Assembly: GCA_964419225.1 (NCBI GenBank)
Contig: CAYQPF010000048.1
Span: 1 to 30,814, forward strand
Length of the DNA: 30,814 bases
Reading direction: 5' to 3'
From: CAYQPF01 sp964419225
Lineage (GTDB): Bacteria > Cloacimonadota > Cloacimonadia > Cloacimonadales > CAYQPF01
The notes beneath the pieces are model-generated. The model had not been told where the DNA came from. It saw only the letters and a program-made list of their open reading frames with translations, and did not search any database. Position numbers and translations under genes: made by a program. How positions within the stretch are numbered: position 1 is the first letter of the stretch; each line of letters begins with the position of its first letter. Below are positions 7,159 to 13,627 of this stretch, one piece after another.

Positions 7159-8416
7159 AAAAGTTATTCATGACATCTTACCAGAAGATATCTGGAAGTG
7201 GAGACATCTCGAGAATGTTTTTCACAATACTATGTCACTTTTTAATTTTCAGGAAATCAGACCTTCATTATTACAATCTACAGAATTATTAGACAATTGT
7301 ATTCATCTCAGAGAAAGAGAACATGACCAAAATCTGGATATGCTTTACCGCATCGACTCTGAAGAAGGAGTTAGTCTCAGACCCGAGGGAACTATCACAG
7401 TTCTGCGAAGTAAGGTGGCAGATTATGCCGAAGAAGAGATCCAGAGAGTTTATTATTTAGGACCCATGTTCCGCAGAAATCATAATAAAACCTGTTACAA
7501 TCAATTCCATCAGATAGGTGCCGAAATATTAGGCAGCTCGGAAGTTATTTCAGACAGTGAAATCATCAGACTTGGTTTGAAGATCTTTCATAAACTTGGT
7601 CTCCATAATATTAGACTTGAGATCAACAGTTTCGGCTGCAGTCAATGCCGACCCAATTATCTTGGTGCTATTAGGAAATATGTTGATGACAATTCCAATT
7701 CTTTTTGTGCAGATTGTCACCGGGAGTTAGTGACAAATCCCGGATTGATTACTCAGTGTGGGGTAGAGGCCTGTAAAGCTCTCATCGCTCATTCACCTGC
7801 CATGCAGGATTTTCTGTGCGATGATTGTAAAAAGGATTTCTATAAATTGCAGAAAATTCTGAATAATATAGTAGCAAATTTTACCAACAATCCCCACTTA
7901 CCATTTAGTTTTGGTTATTATAACAGGACGATTTTCAGTTTTTATTTTGATACACCCAAGGGTCCGATTCTCCTTGGCAGTGGTGGCCGTTATGACCTTC
8001 TTTCGCAAAGAGTGACCGGAAAACAGATTCATGCAGTTGGATTCTCTGCCAAAATAGAAACCATCATGCACCTGATGGAAGAAAAAGAACTATTTACCCA
8101 CAAAATGCGTAAGACACCTTTTAAAGTTGGAATTTATCCCAATTCTCCTAATCAGGAAGTAATTTTAACACAATTATCACAAGAGTTGCACGAACATGAT
8201 TTTCATACTATAATATTTAGTAATAAATATAATCAGGAAGAAATAATCCAGAAGGCGATCAAGAATACTTGTAGTATTCTTTTGATTGTATCCTCAGAAC
8301 TTTTGAATGAGGGTAAAGTTCTCTTAAAAAATATATTGAAAGATTCTCATGAATTTATTCATTTGAATGAAGTAATAGGAAGTTTGATTAGAATTAAAAA
8401 ATCTATAAGTAATTAA
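7148..8416 (+). CDS. hisS: Histidyl-tRNA synthetase-like protein with degenerate active site
   Basis: This 422-aa protein has the class II HisRS layout. Motif 2 is RPEGT (78-82) with GPMFRR (105-110) and QFHQIGAE (119-126). A Cys-rich insertion has four pairs (C164/C167, C187/C190, C204/C209, C224/C227). GSGGRYDLL (277-285) resembles HisRS motif HisA, and the C-terminal region from about 325 to 400 resembles the anticodon-binding domain. Key positions differ from typical HisRS. The RGLDYY motif that carries the catalytic Arg reads FSFGYY (253-258), so that Arg is Phe253; the FRxE glutamate is Asn111; and the motif 2 loop is two residues shorter. It is either an unusually diverged HisRS or a paralog that lost aminoacylation, as HisZ did, although HisZ lacks the anticodon-binding domain. 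SD AAAGGAG. It overlaps vanZ by 11 bases; ridA follows after 9 bases. Confidence 0.8.
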   Translation: MLSKKVIHDILPEDIWKWRHLENVFHNTMSLFNFQEIRPSLLQSTELLDNCIHLREREHDQNLDMLYRIDSEEGVSLRPEGTITVLRSKVADYAEEEIQRVYYLGPMFRRNHNKTCYNQFHQIGAEILGSSEVISDSEIIRLGLKIFHKLGLHNIRLEINSFGCSQCRPNYLGAIRKYVDDNSNSFCADCHRELVTNPGLITQCGVEACKALIAHSPAMQDFLCDDCKKDFYKLQKILNNIVANFTNNPHLPFSFGYYNRTIFSFYFDTPKGPILLGSGGRYDLLSQRVTGKQIHAVGFSAKIETIMHLMEEKELFTHKMRKTPFKVGIYPNSPNQEVILTQLSQELHEHDFHTIIFSNKYNQEEIIQKAIKNTCSILLIVSSELLNEGKVLLKNILKDSHEFIHLNEVIGSLIRIKKSISN

Positions 8417-8425
8417 GGAGGAAAA

Positions 8426-8797
8426 ATGAAAACGATCCACGCTCTTAATGCTCCACAGGCTATCGGACCTTACTCACAGGCAATCTATAAGAAAGGTATG
8501 TTGTTTGTATCAGGTCAACTCGGTATCGATGCAAGTACTGGTGAAATGGCTAAATCTTTCGAAGAACAAGCAGAATTAGCTCTGCAAAATGTTAAGTATA
8601 TACTTGTGGCTGCAAATATGTCGATGGGACATATTGTAAAAGTTTCTGTCTTTATTAAGGATATGGCTAATTTTGATTCCCTGAACTCAATCTATAAAAA
8701 ATATTTTACCGATCCATTTCCTGCCAGAGAAGTTTTCGAAGTTGCCCGTTTACCTAAAAATGGAGCTGTCGAAATCTCGGTCATAGCCATGGACTAA
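8426..8797 (+). CDS. ridA: RidA family 2-iminobutanoate/2-iminopropanoate deaminase
   Basis: This 123-aa protein is typical of the YjgF/YER057c/UK114 family, which hydrolyses reactive enamine/imine intermediates released by PLP enzymes. It starts IHALNAPQAIGPYSQA, has SGQLGID in the middle, and ends PAREVFEVARLPKNGAVEISVIA. Arg101 corresponds to the catalytic Arg105 of Salmonella RidA, and Glu116 to its Glu120. The length matches the family. The SD is AAGGAGG. It lies in the middle of the operon, five bases before flbD. A PLP lyase that makes aminoacrylate (tryptophanase) is encoded about 5 kb away, which fits a detoxifying role, but there is no direct link. Confidence 0.93.
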   Translation: MKTIHALNAPQAIGPYSQAIYKKGMLFVSGQLGIDASTGEMAKSFEEQAELALQNVKYILVAANMSMGHIVKVSVFIKDMANFDSLNSIYKKYFTDPFPAREVFEVARLPKNGAVEISVIAMD

Positions 8798-8802
8798 TCC
8801 CC

Positions 8803-9009
8803 ATGATCAAAATAACTAAAATTAATGGGGAAGAACTGACTCTTAACTCTGAGCTTATTGAGTTTATAGAAGAGACTCCCGATACTATGATCAGCCTCAC
8901 AACCGGAAAAAAGATTATAGTTATGGAGAGTTGTGCCGAAATAGTTAACAGAGTAATAGTTTTCAAAAGTAAGATATACAACTATTGCTCTGAAAAAAGT
9001 ACTCTCTAA
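8803..9009 (+). CDS. flbD: FlbD family flagellar protein
   Basis: This 68-aa protein matches the small FlbD family (spirochaete/Clostridium flagellar operons; unrelated to the Caulobacter regulator FlbD). It starts MIKITKINGEELTLNSELIE, followed by FIEETPDTMISLTTGKKIIVMES. The family's TPDT and GKK..V.ES motifs are present. It is found next to motA/motB in other genomes, as here (motA starts 11 bases after its stop). The exact role is unknown. No clear SD precedes the ATG at 8803, so it may be translated by coupling to ridA, which ends five bases upstream. Confidence 0.87.
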   Translation: MIKITKINGEELTLNSELIEFIEETPDTMISLTTGKKIIVMESCAEIVNRVIVFKSKIYNYCSEKSTL

Positions 9010-9020
9010 ACGGAGTGGAA

Positions 9021-9794
9021 ATGGATAAAACCTCGCTTATCGGTCTGATTATAGGACTGATAGTAATTTTCGGCCCTATAATCATAGCCGGTGATGTATT
9101 ATTGTATTATGATATTCCCTCGCTATTCATAACTATTGGCGGTACTTTTGCTGCTGTTTTTGTCTCTTTTGGAATCAAAGACTTTCTGCGACTTGGAAAG
9201 ATAATGAAAGTCTTTCTTTTCCATAAGGATAAAGATCTGTCTGCTGTGATAGAAAACATGGTTTCACTCGGTGAACGTGCCAGAAGAGAAGGTATCCTTT
9301 CTCTCGAACTTATCATTATCAATGAAGAAGATTATTTTGTCCGTAAAGCTCTACAACTGGTTGTCGATGGTAATGAAGCCTCTGTGATCGAAAGCATTAT
9401 GCAGAGTGAAATTTCCAATATGGTGGAACGTCATAAAGCCGGGAAAGCGATCTTCGATTCCCTTGCGAACATGGCACCTGCCTTCGGTATGCTGGGAACT
9501 CTGATCGGGTTAATTCAAATGCTCAAGTCTTTAAATGATCCCACCAAAATCGGTGCAGGTATGGCTGTTGCTCTCATCACTACTTTCTACGGCAGTATTA
9601 TTGCCAATATGTTTGCAATTCCGGTAGCTAACAAACTCGAAAAACGTTCCCGCGAAGAAATCAATCTCAAATATCTCTACCTTGAGGGAATTCTTTCTAT
9701 TCAGTCAGGTGATAATCCCAGAATCACCCGCGATAAACTGGAAACCTATTTACCCCCAGATCTTAGGTCTATAAATGATCATCATATTTTTTAA
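9021..9794 (+). CDS. motA: Flagellar motor stator protein MotA
   Basis: This 257-aa inner-membrane protein belongs to the MotA/PomA family and forms the ion channel of the flagellar stator with MotB. Segments near residues 5-25, 35-55, 150-170 and 180-200 are hydrophobic. The large cytoplasmic loop has RREGILSLE, which includes the charged residues that contact the rotor. PAFGMLGTLIGLIQML is the conserved third transmembrane helix. I chose the ATG at 9021 because GGAG lies five bases upstream; the GTG at 9015 is inside that SD. It is followed by motB after 33 bases. Confidence 0.93.
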   Translation: MDKTSLIGLIIGLIVIFGPIIIAGDVLLYYDIPSLFITIGGTFAAVFVSFGIKDFLRLGKIMKVFLFHKDKDLSAVIENMVSLGERARREGILSLELIIINEEDYFVRKALQLVVDGNEASVIESIMQSEISNMVERHKAGKAIFDSLANMAPAFGMLGTLIGLIQMLKSLNDPTKIGAGMAVALITTFYGSIIANMFAIPVANKLEKRSREEINLKYLYLEGILSIQSGDNPRITRDKLETYLPPDLRSINDHHIF

Positions 9795-9827
9795 AGGTTT
9801 ACAGCCAGGTATTCACAGGCAAAACCA

Positions 9828-10541
9828 ATGATTAAGAAAAAGATTGAGATTGAGACAAAACCTTTTGCCGCTCCTGCATATATGGTTACATATGGAGATA
9901 TGATCACGCTTATTCTGTGCTTTTTTGTCTTGCTCAGCACTTTCTCTACTGTTCAACCGACCAAATTCTCCAAAGCCATGGGCTCTCTAAGAAGTGCCTT
10001 CGGTTACAATAAAAGTGAATTGAAACAAAATGCTATTCTCGATCAACTGAATCAGATGAATGAACGTAAGATTGACCAGAAAATGTCCTCCATTCAGGCG
10101 ATGGCCAAAGAAATGAAGATGCAGGAATCCATAACCATCGATAAAAATGACAATTATATCCATATCCGCATCAGCGAACCTGTTCTTTTTGACTCAGGTT
10201 CAGCTCTTTTAAAAGAAAATTCCCTGAACATTATGAAATTAATCTCTGTCCTGATCAGCGAAGTTCCGTTTGAAGTAAGGATTGAAGGTCATACAGATAA
10301 TCTTCCTTTAAAGAAGAACAGTAAATACCTCTCCAATTGGGAACTATCTTCCGCCAGAGCATTATCTGTTGCTGAAGTAATGATCCAGGAAGGTAACCAA
10401 CCTTCCCGTTTCCAGGTTGTCGGCTATGGAGAATACCGTCCTATTGCAGATAATAAAACTGACTCAGGTAAGAACAAGAACCGCCGCGTCGAAATCTATA
10501 TCAGCAAATTCAATACCCAGGGTATTCTGTTCACGAAGTAA
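9828..10541 (+). CDS. motB: Flagellar motor stator protein MotB
   Basis: This 237-aa protein has the MotB architecture: a short cytoplasmic start, one transmembrane helix at about 20-40, a linker/plug, and an OmpA-like peptidoglycan-binding domain (about 115-230). TYGDMITLILCFFVLLST contains the essential ion-binding Asp (residue 24). The OmpA part has EGHTDNLPLKKNSKYLSNWELSSARA and the VGYGEYRPIADN motif with a typical RRVEIYI ending. The SD is weak. Finding motA and motB without other flagellar genes nearby means filament genes, if present, lie elsewhere; both proteins could also serve a non-flagellar stator role. Confidence 0.93.
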   Translation: MIKKKIEIETKPFAAPAYMVTYGDMITLILCFFVLLSTFSTVQPTKFSKAMGSLRSAFGYNKSELKQNAILDQLNQMNERKIDQKMSSIQAMAKEMKMQESITIDKNDNYIHIRISEPVLFDSGSALLKENSLNIMKLISVLISEVPFEVRIEGHTDNLPLKKNSKYLSNWELSSARALSVAEVMIQEGNQPSRFQVVGYGEYRPIADNKTDSGKNKNRRVEIYISKFNTQGILFTK

Positions 10542-10561
10542 CTTCAGGGAAGGAGAAAACG

Positions 10562-10609
10562 TTTAATAGAACGCAGATGACGCAGATTAGGCAGATAAGC
10601 ACAGATCGG
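10562..10609 (+). repeat. Interspersed repeat (ACGCAGATGACGCAGAT type), copy 1
   Basis: This is a short direct-repeat block starting TTTAATAGAACGCAGATG, with CAGAT recurring four times in about 45 bases. It is homologous to 11252-11302, in the same orientation. The two copies flank the ORF at 10705-11223. I recall similar blocks from spacers of FCB-group genomes. Confidence 0.65.
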
Positions 10610-10704
10610 GATGGAAAGAATTGAGGATTAAATGAAGGTAAAAGAAAGACCTTTTTAATCCTTCTGAACTGCAATTTCCTTAGACTATGGGATTTCTTAG
10701 ATTT

Positions 10705-11223
10705 TTAAATATTGGCACTTTTAGTGTGCCACACATCCCGTCCAAGACTGCACTCCTCAAGTTGAGAGTCCAGAATGTAACGCTTCTTTCCCTCATTCAT
10801 AATTAATAATTCATAATTAATAATTGTCTCCCCATCCTGTGCATCCTGTATATCCCTATTAAATACTCCGAATAGGATATCTTCCCAATTCATTTCCGCC
10901 AGATCAATATCCGGATTCTCTTTTCTGAATTCAAACATCAATTTCGTAAAGCAGGCGTAACCATTAATCGGGTATTTATCGACTTTATGTTTGTTATAAT
11001 GTTCGGCATAGATAGTGAATTGATCTTTGAACTCATCAGGGGCAGCTTTCCAGATATTTGATAAAACTTTGAAAATGCTTCCCATCAGAGTATTATGCTC
11101 TGTTCTGGGTGGAATGAAGTATTTCCGGACATAGTATAACCCCAAGTCTTTATAATAAAGAAGAGTCAGTCCTTCTGATTTCAAGGACACAATTTTCGCT
11201 CCAGATTTAAAGAATACCCGCAT
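10705..11223 (-). CDS. Hypothetical protein with repeat-derived C-terminus
   Basis: This 172-aa ORF uses the ATG at 11223, preceded on the minus strand by a strong SD (AGGAGGAACC). An in-frame ATG at 11355 would add 44 residues encoded by the interspersed repeat at 11252-11302, so I reject it. The first ~125 residues (FFKSGAKIVSLKSEG, PDEFKDQFTIYAEHYN, NGYACFTKLMFEF) look like a real globular domain that I do not recognise. From about residue 130 the sequence is simple repeat DNA read as protein: IQDAQDG comes from an ACAGGATG direct repeat at 10833-10855, and NYELLIMNEG from a 14-bp tandem repeat at 10797-10824. The original stop may have been lost when these repeats arrived. Function is unknown; moderately likely to be expressed. 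Confidence 0.55.
   Translation of the reverse strand: MRVFFKSGAKIVSLKSEGLTLLYYKDLGLYYVRKYFIPPRTEHNTLMGSIFKVLSNIWKAAPDEFKDQFTIYAEHYNKHKVDKYPINGYACFTKLMFEFRKENPDIDLAEMNWEDILFGVFNRDIQDAQDGETIINYELLIMNEGKKRYILDSQLEECSLGRDVWHTKSANI
10797..10824. repeat. 14-bp perfect tandem repeat, two units
   Basis: Two exact units of TCATAATTAATAAT lie head to tail inside the 3' end of the ORF on the minus strand. The unit length is not a multiple of three, so the repeat is read in two frames. Confidence 0.85.
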
Positions 11224-11251
11224 GGTTCCTCCTTGGGTGTCATTAAAGGCC

Positions 11252-11302
11252 CTTAATAGAACGCAGATGACACAGATCAAACAGATAACACTGATCGAGA
11301 AT
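11252..11302 (+). repeat. Interspersed repeat (ACGCAGATGACACAGAT type), copy 2
   Basis: Matches 10562-10609 in sequence and orientation (TTAATAGAACGCAGATGAC, then repeated CAGAT and CTGATCG). It lies just upstream of the strong SD of the minus-strand hypothetical gene, in its 5' leader. Confidence 0.65.
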
Positions 11303-11633
11303 CTTTCAGTGTTCCGAAAAAGTCTCTTTTCCCCTATTCTTCTCTTCACTAACAACTAACAACTTTTCCCCCTACATATAGATAAGCCGACAAAAATGAG
11401 TTTTAATGTCATTGGAAGGAAAATAAGTTAAGATTACTAAGATTTTTTGAAATAATTGTCCCTTCTGTCTATAAAGTCCATACTGTCCTTTCCCCTAACA
11501 CCTGAAACCTAACCTGGACAAGCCAGAACCAAAATCGAATTTCATATAAGACTATTTGTTTTTCATTATCATAATAGAAAGAGAATTTGGCTGAAGCCAT
11601 TATAGAGGGAATAATATTTGTTTTAATATTAAT

Positions 11634-11653
11634 CCTCCGGTTAAAACCGGAGG
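11634..11653. repeat. REP-like palindrome
   Basis: CCTCCGGTT and AACCGGAGG are 9-bp arms around AA; the RNA would form a tight hairpin. Not followed by a T-run on either side. Confidence 0.75.
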
Positions 11654-11714
11654 CTATTGATGGGGCAAATAATGCCTGATTTAACCTGATTTCATAGGCT
11701 TTGGCATCAATAGG

Positions 11715-11732
11715 CCCGGCATTTATGCCGGG
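11715..11732. repeat. REP-like palindrome
   Basis: CCCGGCAT and ATGCCGGG are 8-bp arms around TT. Similar in style to the hairpin at 11634 and 60 bases from it, but with a different stem sequence. Confidence 0.75.
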
Positions 11733-11910
11733 TATAAATAAAACCTACCCCCTCGTGGGCTTAAGCCCCAATACCTATTTATATTCTGCCAAAAAATGAA
11801 AGAATTTTAGTCGTAAGGTACTAACTACTGGCTCCTAAGTATTTGCCTGCGGGTTTCAGCATTTCTTCACCTCCTACACTAATTTCTTAATACTTTTTTG
11901 TACATAACTT

Positions 11911-11934
11911 AGAGACAAGGCATGCCTTGTCTCT
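11911..11934. repeat. 24-bp perfect palindrome (AGAGACA...TGTCTCT family), copy 1
   Basis: The 12-bp arms AGAGACAAGGCA and TGCCTTGTCTCT meet with no loop. The copy at 12131-12156 has the same outer arms and centre, with AAGG changed to AGGG and the matching change on the other side, so pairing is conserved by compensating changes. Confidence 0.85.
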
Positions 11935-12006
11935 ACTGGCTATCTTACGTACAATTCGACCATTGGTTAACAACGATTGAAAAACAACCAACTTTTTTTC
12001 ATGTAG

Positions 12007-12028
12007 GGGCTGACTTTCATGTCAGCCC
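12007..12028. repeat. GTAGGGGC-type palindrome
   Basis: GGGCTGAC and GTCAGCCC are 8-bp arms around TTTCAT, introduced by GTAG. The same GTAGGGGC start heads the hairpins at 19455-19480 (minus) and 23602-23625. Confidence 0.75.
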
Positions 12029-12130
12029 TGAAATTGTCCGAAGGACCTAGATGTTAGCTGGACAGTTTTAACTGCCAGTAATGAATCCTAAGTCCTTATC
12101 CGTAGGATAACAGATTATTGGTGTAAATGG

Positions 12131-12156
12131 TAGAGACAGGGCATGCCCTGTCTCTA
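12131..12156. repeat. 26-bp perfect palindrome (AGAGACA...TGTCTCT family), copy 2
   Basis: A perfect palindrome with 13-bp arms (TAGAGACAGGGCA / TGCCCTGTCTCTA), related to 11911-11934. Confidence 0.85.
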
Positions 12157-12288
12157 TGTTACAATTCGTATCCTTTTGAATCTCAGATTAAATGGATTTA
12201 TGGATGGCATAGATTTGATCTGGTATATATAGTCCTTTAAGTCCATATCGTCTATTTATCCATCGAAAAAAATCCTGCAAAAATATAG

Positions 12289-12317
12289 TTGACAAGAAAA
12301 TGCCTGCATTACCTTTG
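12289..12317 (+). promoter_or_regulatory. Putative promoter of the TetR-flavodoxin operon
   Basis: TTGACA at 12289-12294 is followed 15 bases later by TACCTTTG (12310-12317). This fits the Bacteroidetes-type -7 consensus TANNTTTG with an upstream TTG. No TATAAT-like box lies at 16-18 bp. The downstream element overlaps the left operator palindrome. Confidence 0.4.
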
Positions 12318-12335
12318 GTAATTACCAATGGTAAT
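12308..12335. promoter_or_regulatory. Double palindromic operator, probably for the TetR-type regulator
   Basis: Two 15-bp palindromes, ATTACCTTTGGTAAT (12308-12322) and ATTACCAATGGTAAT (12321-12335), overlap by two bases. Together they form a 28-bp site that is symmetric except for one base pair. The site covers the presumed promoter -7 element and ends just before the regulator's SD, so a bound protein would block transcription. Such placement is typical of autorepression by TetR-family proteins; the paired layout suggests two dimers binding together. Confidence 0.75.
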
Positions 12336-12348
12336 AAGGAGGGGTATT

Positions 12349-12987
12349 ATGAAGAAAATATCCAAAGAAATTATTGTCAAAACTGCTATGAAGATTATAC
12401 TGCAGAAAAATGGCAGTTCGGGTCTGACTATTCGCGATATTGCCAAAAAACTGGAATGTTCACATCCCAATATCTATAATTATTATTCTTCTGTCGATGA
12501 ACTTTATTGGGATTGCATTATCTATGCCCTGAATGATATGCAGTTAAATGTCTTAAAAAAAATTCCTTTAACTGCGACTAATGATGAAAAATTCCTTTGG
12601 TTTTTTGCATATTTACTGCAATACTCAATAGACCATGTTGGTTGGTATAGATTAATCTGGTTTGATCCCATTGGAATTCCAATACCGGATAAGGCAATTC
12701 CGTATGTTACTGCACCAGGTATAAAACTCAGAGATTTTCTGCTGGAACTGTATCCCGAAATAAAGATACCAGATAAAGCAGAACAAATTGCCCGTATTAT
12801 TCATAGATACTTTCATGGAGAATTGGCATCTTATATCACATCCAGAGTTCATTTAGAAACAGATCTGGTATTTAAATTAAAGATTCTTAAGAATTGTTTT
12901 TACCTGATGCAAAGTTTCCTGAAATACGATTTTACAGACGAGTTATCCATTGAAACAATGATAAATCAAATAATCATAAGGAGATAA
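12349..12987 (+). CDS. TetR family transcriptional regulator
   Basis: This 212-aa protein has an N-terminal TetR-type DNA-binding domain at about residues 5-50: a first helix (EIIVKTAMKIILQKNG), LTIRDIAKKLECSHPNIYNYYSSVDEL as the helix-turn-helix, and the usual Y-Y-F/S-L pattern after it. The rest is helical and would form the ligand/dimer domain, whose ligand cannot be predicted. I chose the ATG at 12349 because AAGGAGGGG stands right before it; the ATG at 12328 lies inside the operator. The flavodoxin-like gene follows after two bases, so the regulator and that gene are one unit, probably autoregulated through 12308-12335. Confidence 0.88.
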   Translation: MKKISKEIIVKTAMKIILQKNGSSGLTIRDIAKKLECSHPNIYNYYSSVDELYWDCIIYALNDMQLNVLKKIPLTATNDEKFLWFFAYLLQYSIDHVGWYRLIWFDPIGIPIPDKAIPYVTAPGIKLRDFLLELYPEIKIPDKAEQIARIIHRYFHGELASYITSRVHLETDLVFKLKILKNCFYLMQSFLKYDFTDELSIETMINQIIIRR

Positions 12988-12989
12988 AT

Positions 12990-13562
12990 ATGATCAGAAA
13001 AGGAATATTGATCATTCTTCTGGTTCTTGGCATGGCTTTGAACTATAATCAATTAAGAGGAGAAAAACAAATGAACATACTTGTAACTTATAGTTCCAAA
13101 ACAGGAACTACCACTGAGATTGCCCAATACATAGGCAAAGAACTGACCACTTTGGGTCTAAAAGTTGATGTAAGAAGTATAGCCGAAGTTAAAAACCTGA
13201 GCTCATACCAGGCTGTAATTGTCGGGGCTCCCATCTATGCCGGCTCTTGGAATAAAGTAGCCCGGGAATTTCTGGAGAAGAACCAAAGTCAGCTCAGGAA
13301 AGTACCTACTGCAATTTTTTGTGTAGGGTTATCCTTTAACAAAACCGATCAAAAAAGTAAAGACCAGATTGAAAAATATCTGGAAAAGGAAAGAAAGTTA
13401 ATCAGCCCCAAAATGGAAGGCAGGTTTATGGGGAGAATGGATTATAAGAAACTGAATTTCTTTGAGAAGATGTTGTGTAAAATGATGGGATCCAAAGAAG
13501 GCGATTTCAGAGACTGGAATGCTATCAAAAATTGGACAATTAATTTTAGTAAAGCAAAATAA
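12990..13562 (+). CDS. Flavodoxin-like protein with N-terminal hydrophobic segment
   Basis: This is a 190-aa protein from the ATG at 12990 (SD AAGGAG). Residues 5-18 (GILIILLVLGMAL) are a membrane anchor or signal sequence. From residue 28 it is a flavodoxin fold of the flavodoxin_5/HemG-like type: MNILVTYSSKTGTTTEIAQ (FMN phosphate loop), VIVGAPIYAGSWNK (flavin-ring loop), and AIFCVGLSF. A second in-frame start (ATG 13071) has its own SD (AAGAGGAG) and would give a 163-aa soluble form beginning exactly at the flavodoxin domain, so two products are possible. Menaquinone-dependent protoporphyrinogen oxidase or a general electron carrier are both possible roles. It is controlled by the TetR protein two bases upstream. 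Confidence 0.85.
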   Translation: MIRKGILIILLVLGMALNYNQLRGEKQMNILVTYSSKTGTTTEIAQYIGKELTTLGLKVDVRSIAEVKNLSSYQAVIVGAPIYAGSWNKVAREFLEKNQSQLRKVPTAIFCVGLSFNKTDQKSKDQIEKYLEKERKLISPKMEGRFMGRMDYKKLNFFEKMLCKMMGSKEGDFRDWNAIKNWTINFSKAK

Positions 13563-13572
13563 GTAAAAAGAT

Positions 13573-13600
13573 TCAGGGCGAATCAATGGATTCGCCCTGA
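13573..13600. terminator. Bidirectional terminator between flavodoxin and tnaA genes
   Basis: 12-bp perfect arms (TCAGGGCGAATC / GATTCGCCCTGA) enclose AATG. On the minus strand the hairpin is followed by ATCTTTTTAC, a good intrinsic terminator for the tnaA gene; on the plus strand by AGTTATTAATATTTG. It sits between two convergent genes. Confidence 0.82.
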
Positions 13601-13627
13601 GTTATTAATATTTGTGCAAACTTAGTC

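Larger units (their letters stand above)
11224..12288. other. Gene-free, palindrome-rich spacer
   Basis: About 1.1 kb without a supportable gene. It holds the second CAGAT-rich repeat (11252-11302), then a series of short inverted repeats of different sequence: 11634-11653, 11715-11732, 11757-11768, 11911-11934, 12007-12028 and 12131-12156. The last, second-last and fourth belong to families seen more than once in the window. Traces of the GTCCATA 9-bp repeat occur near 11455-11480 and 12240. I see no remnant of a transposase or tRNA. Confidence 0.7.

Noticed and set aside
11224..11355. N-terminal 44-residue extension of the minus-strand hypothetical protein
   Set aside because: It is encoded by an interspersed CAGAT repeat, and a strong AGGAGG SD stands before the ATG at 11223.
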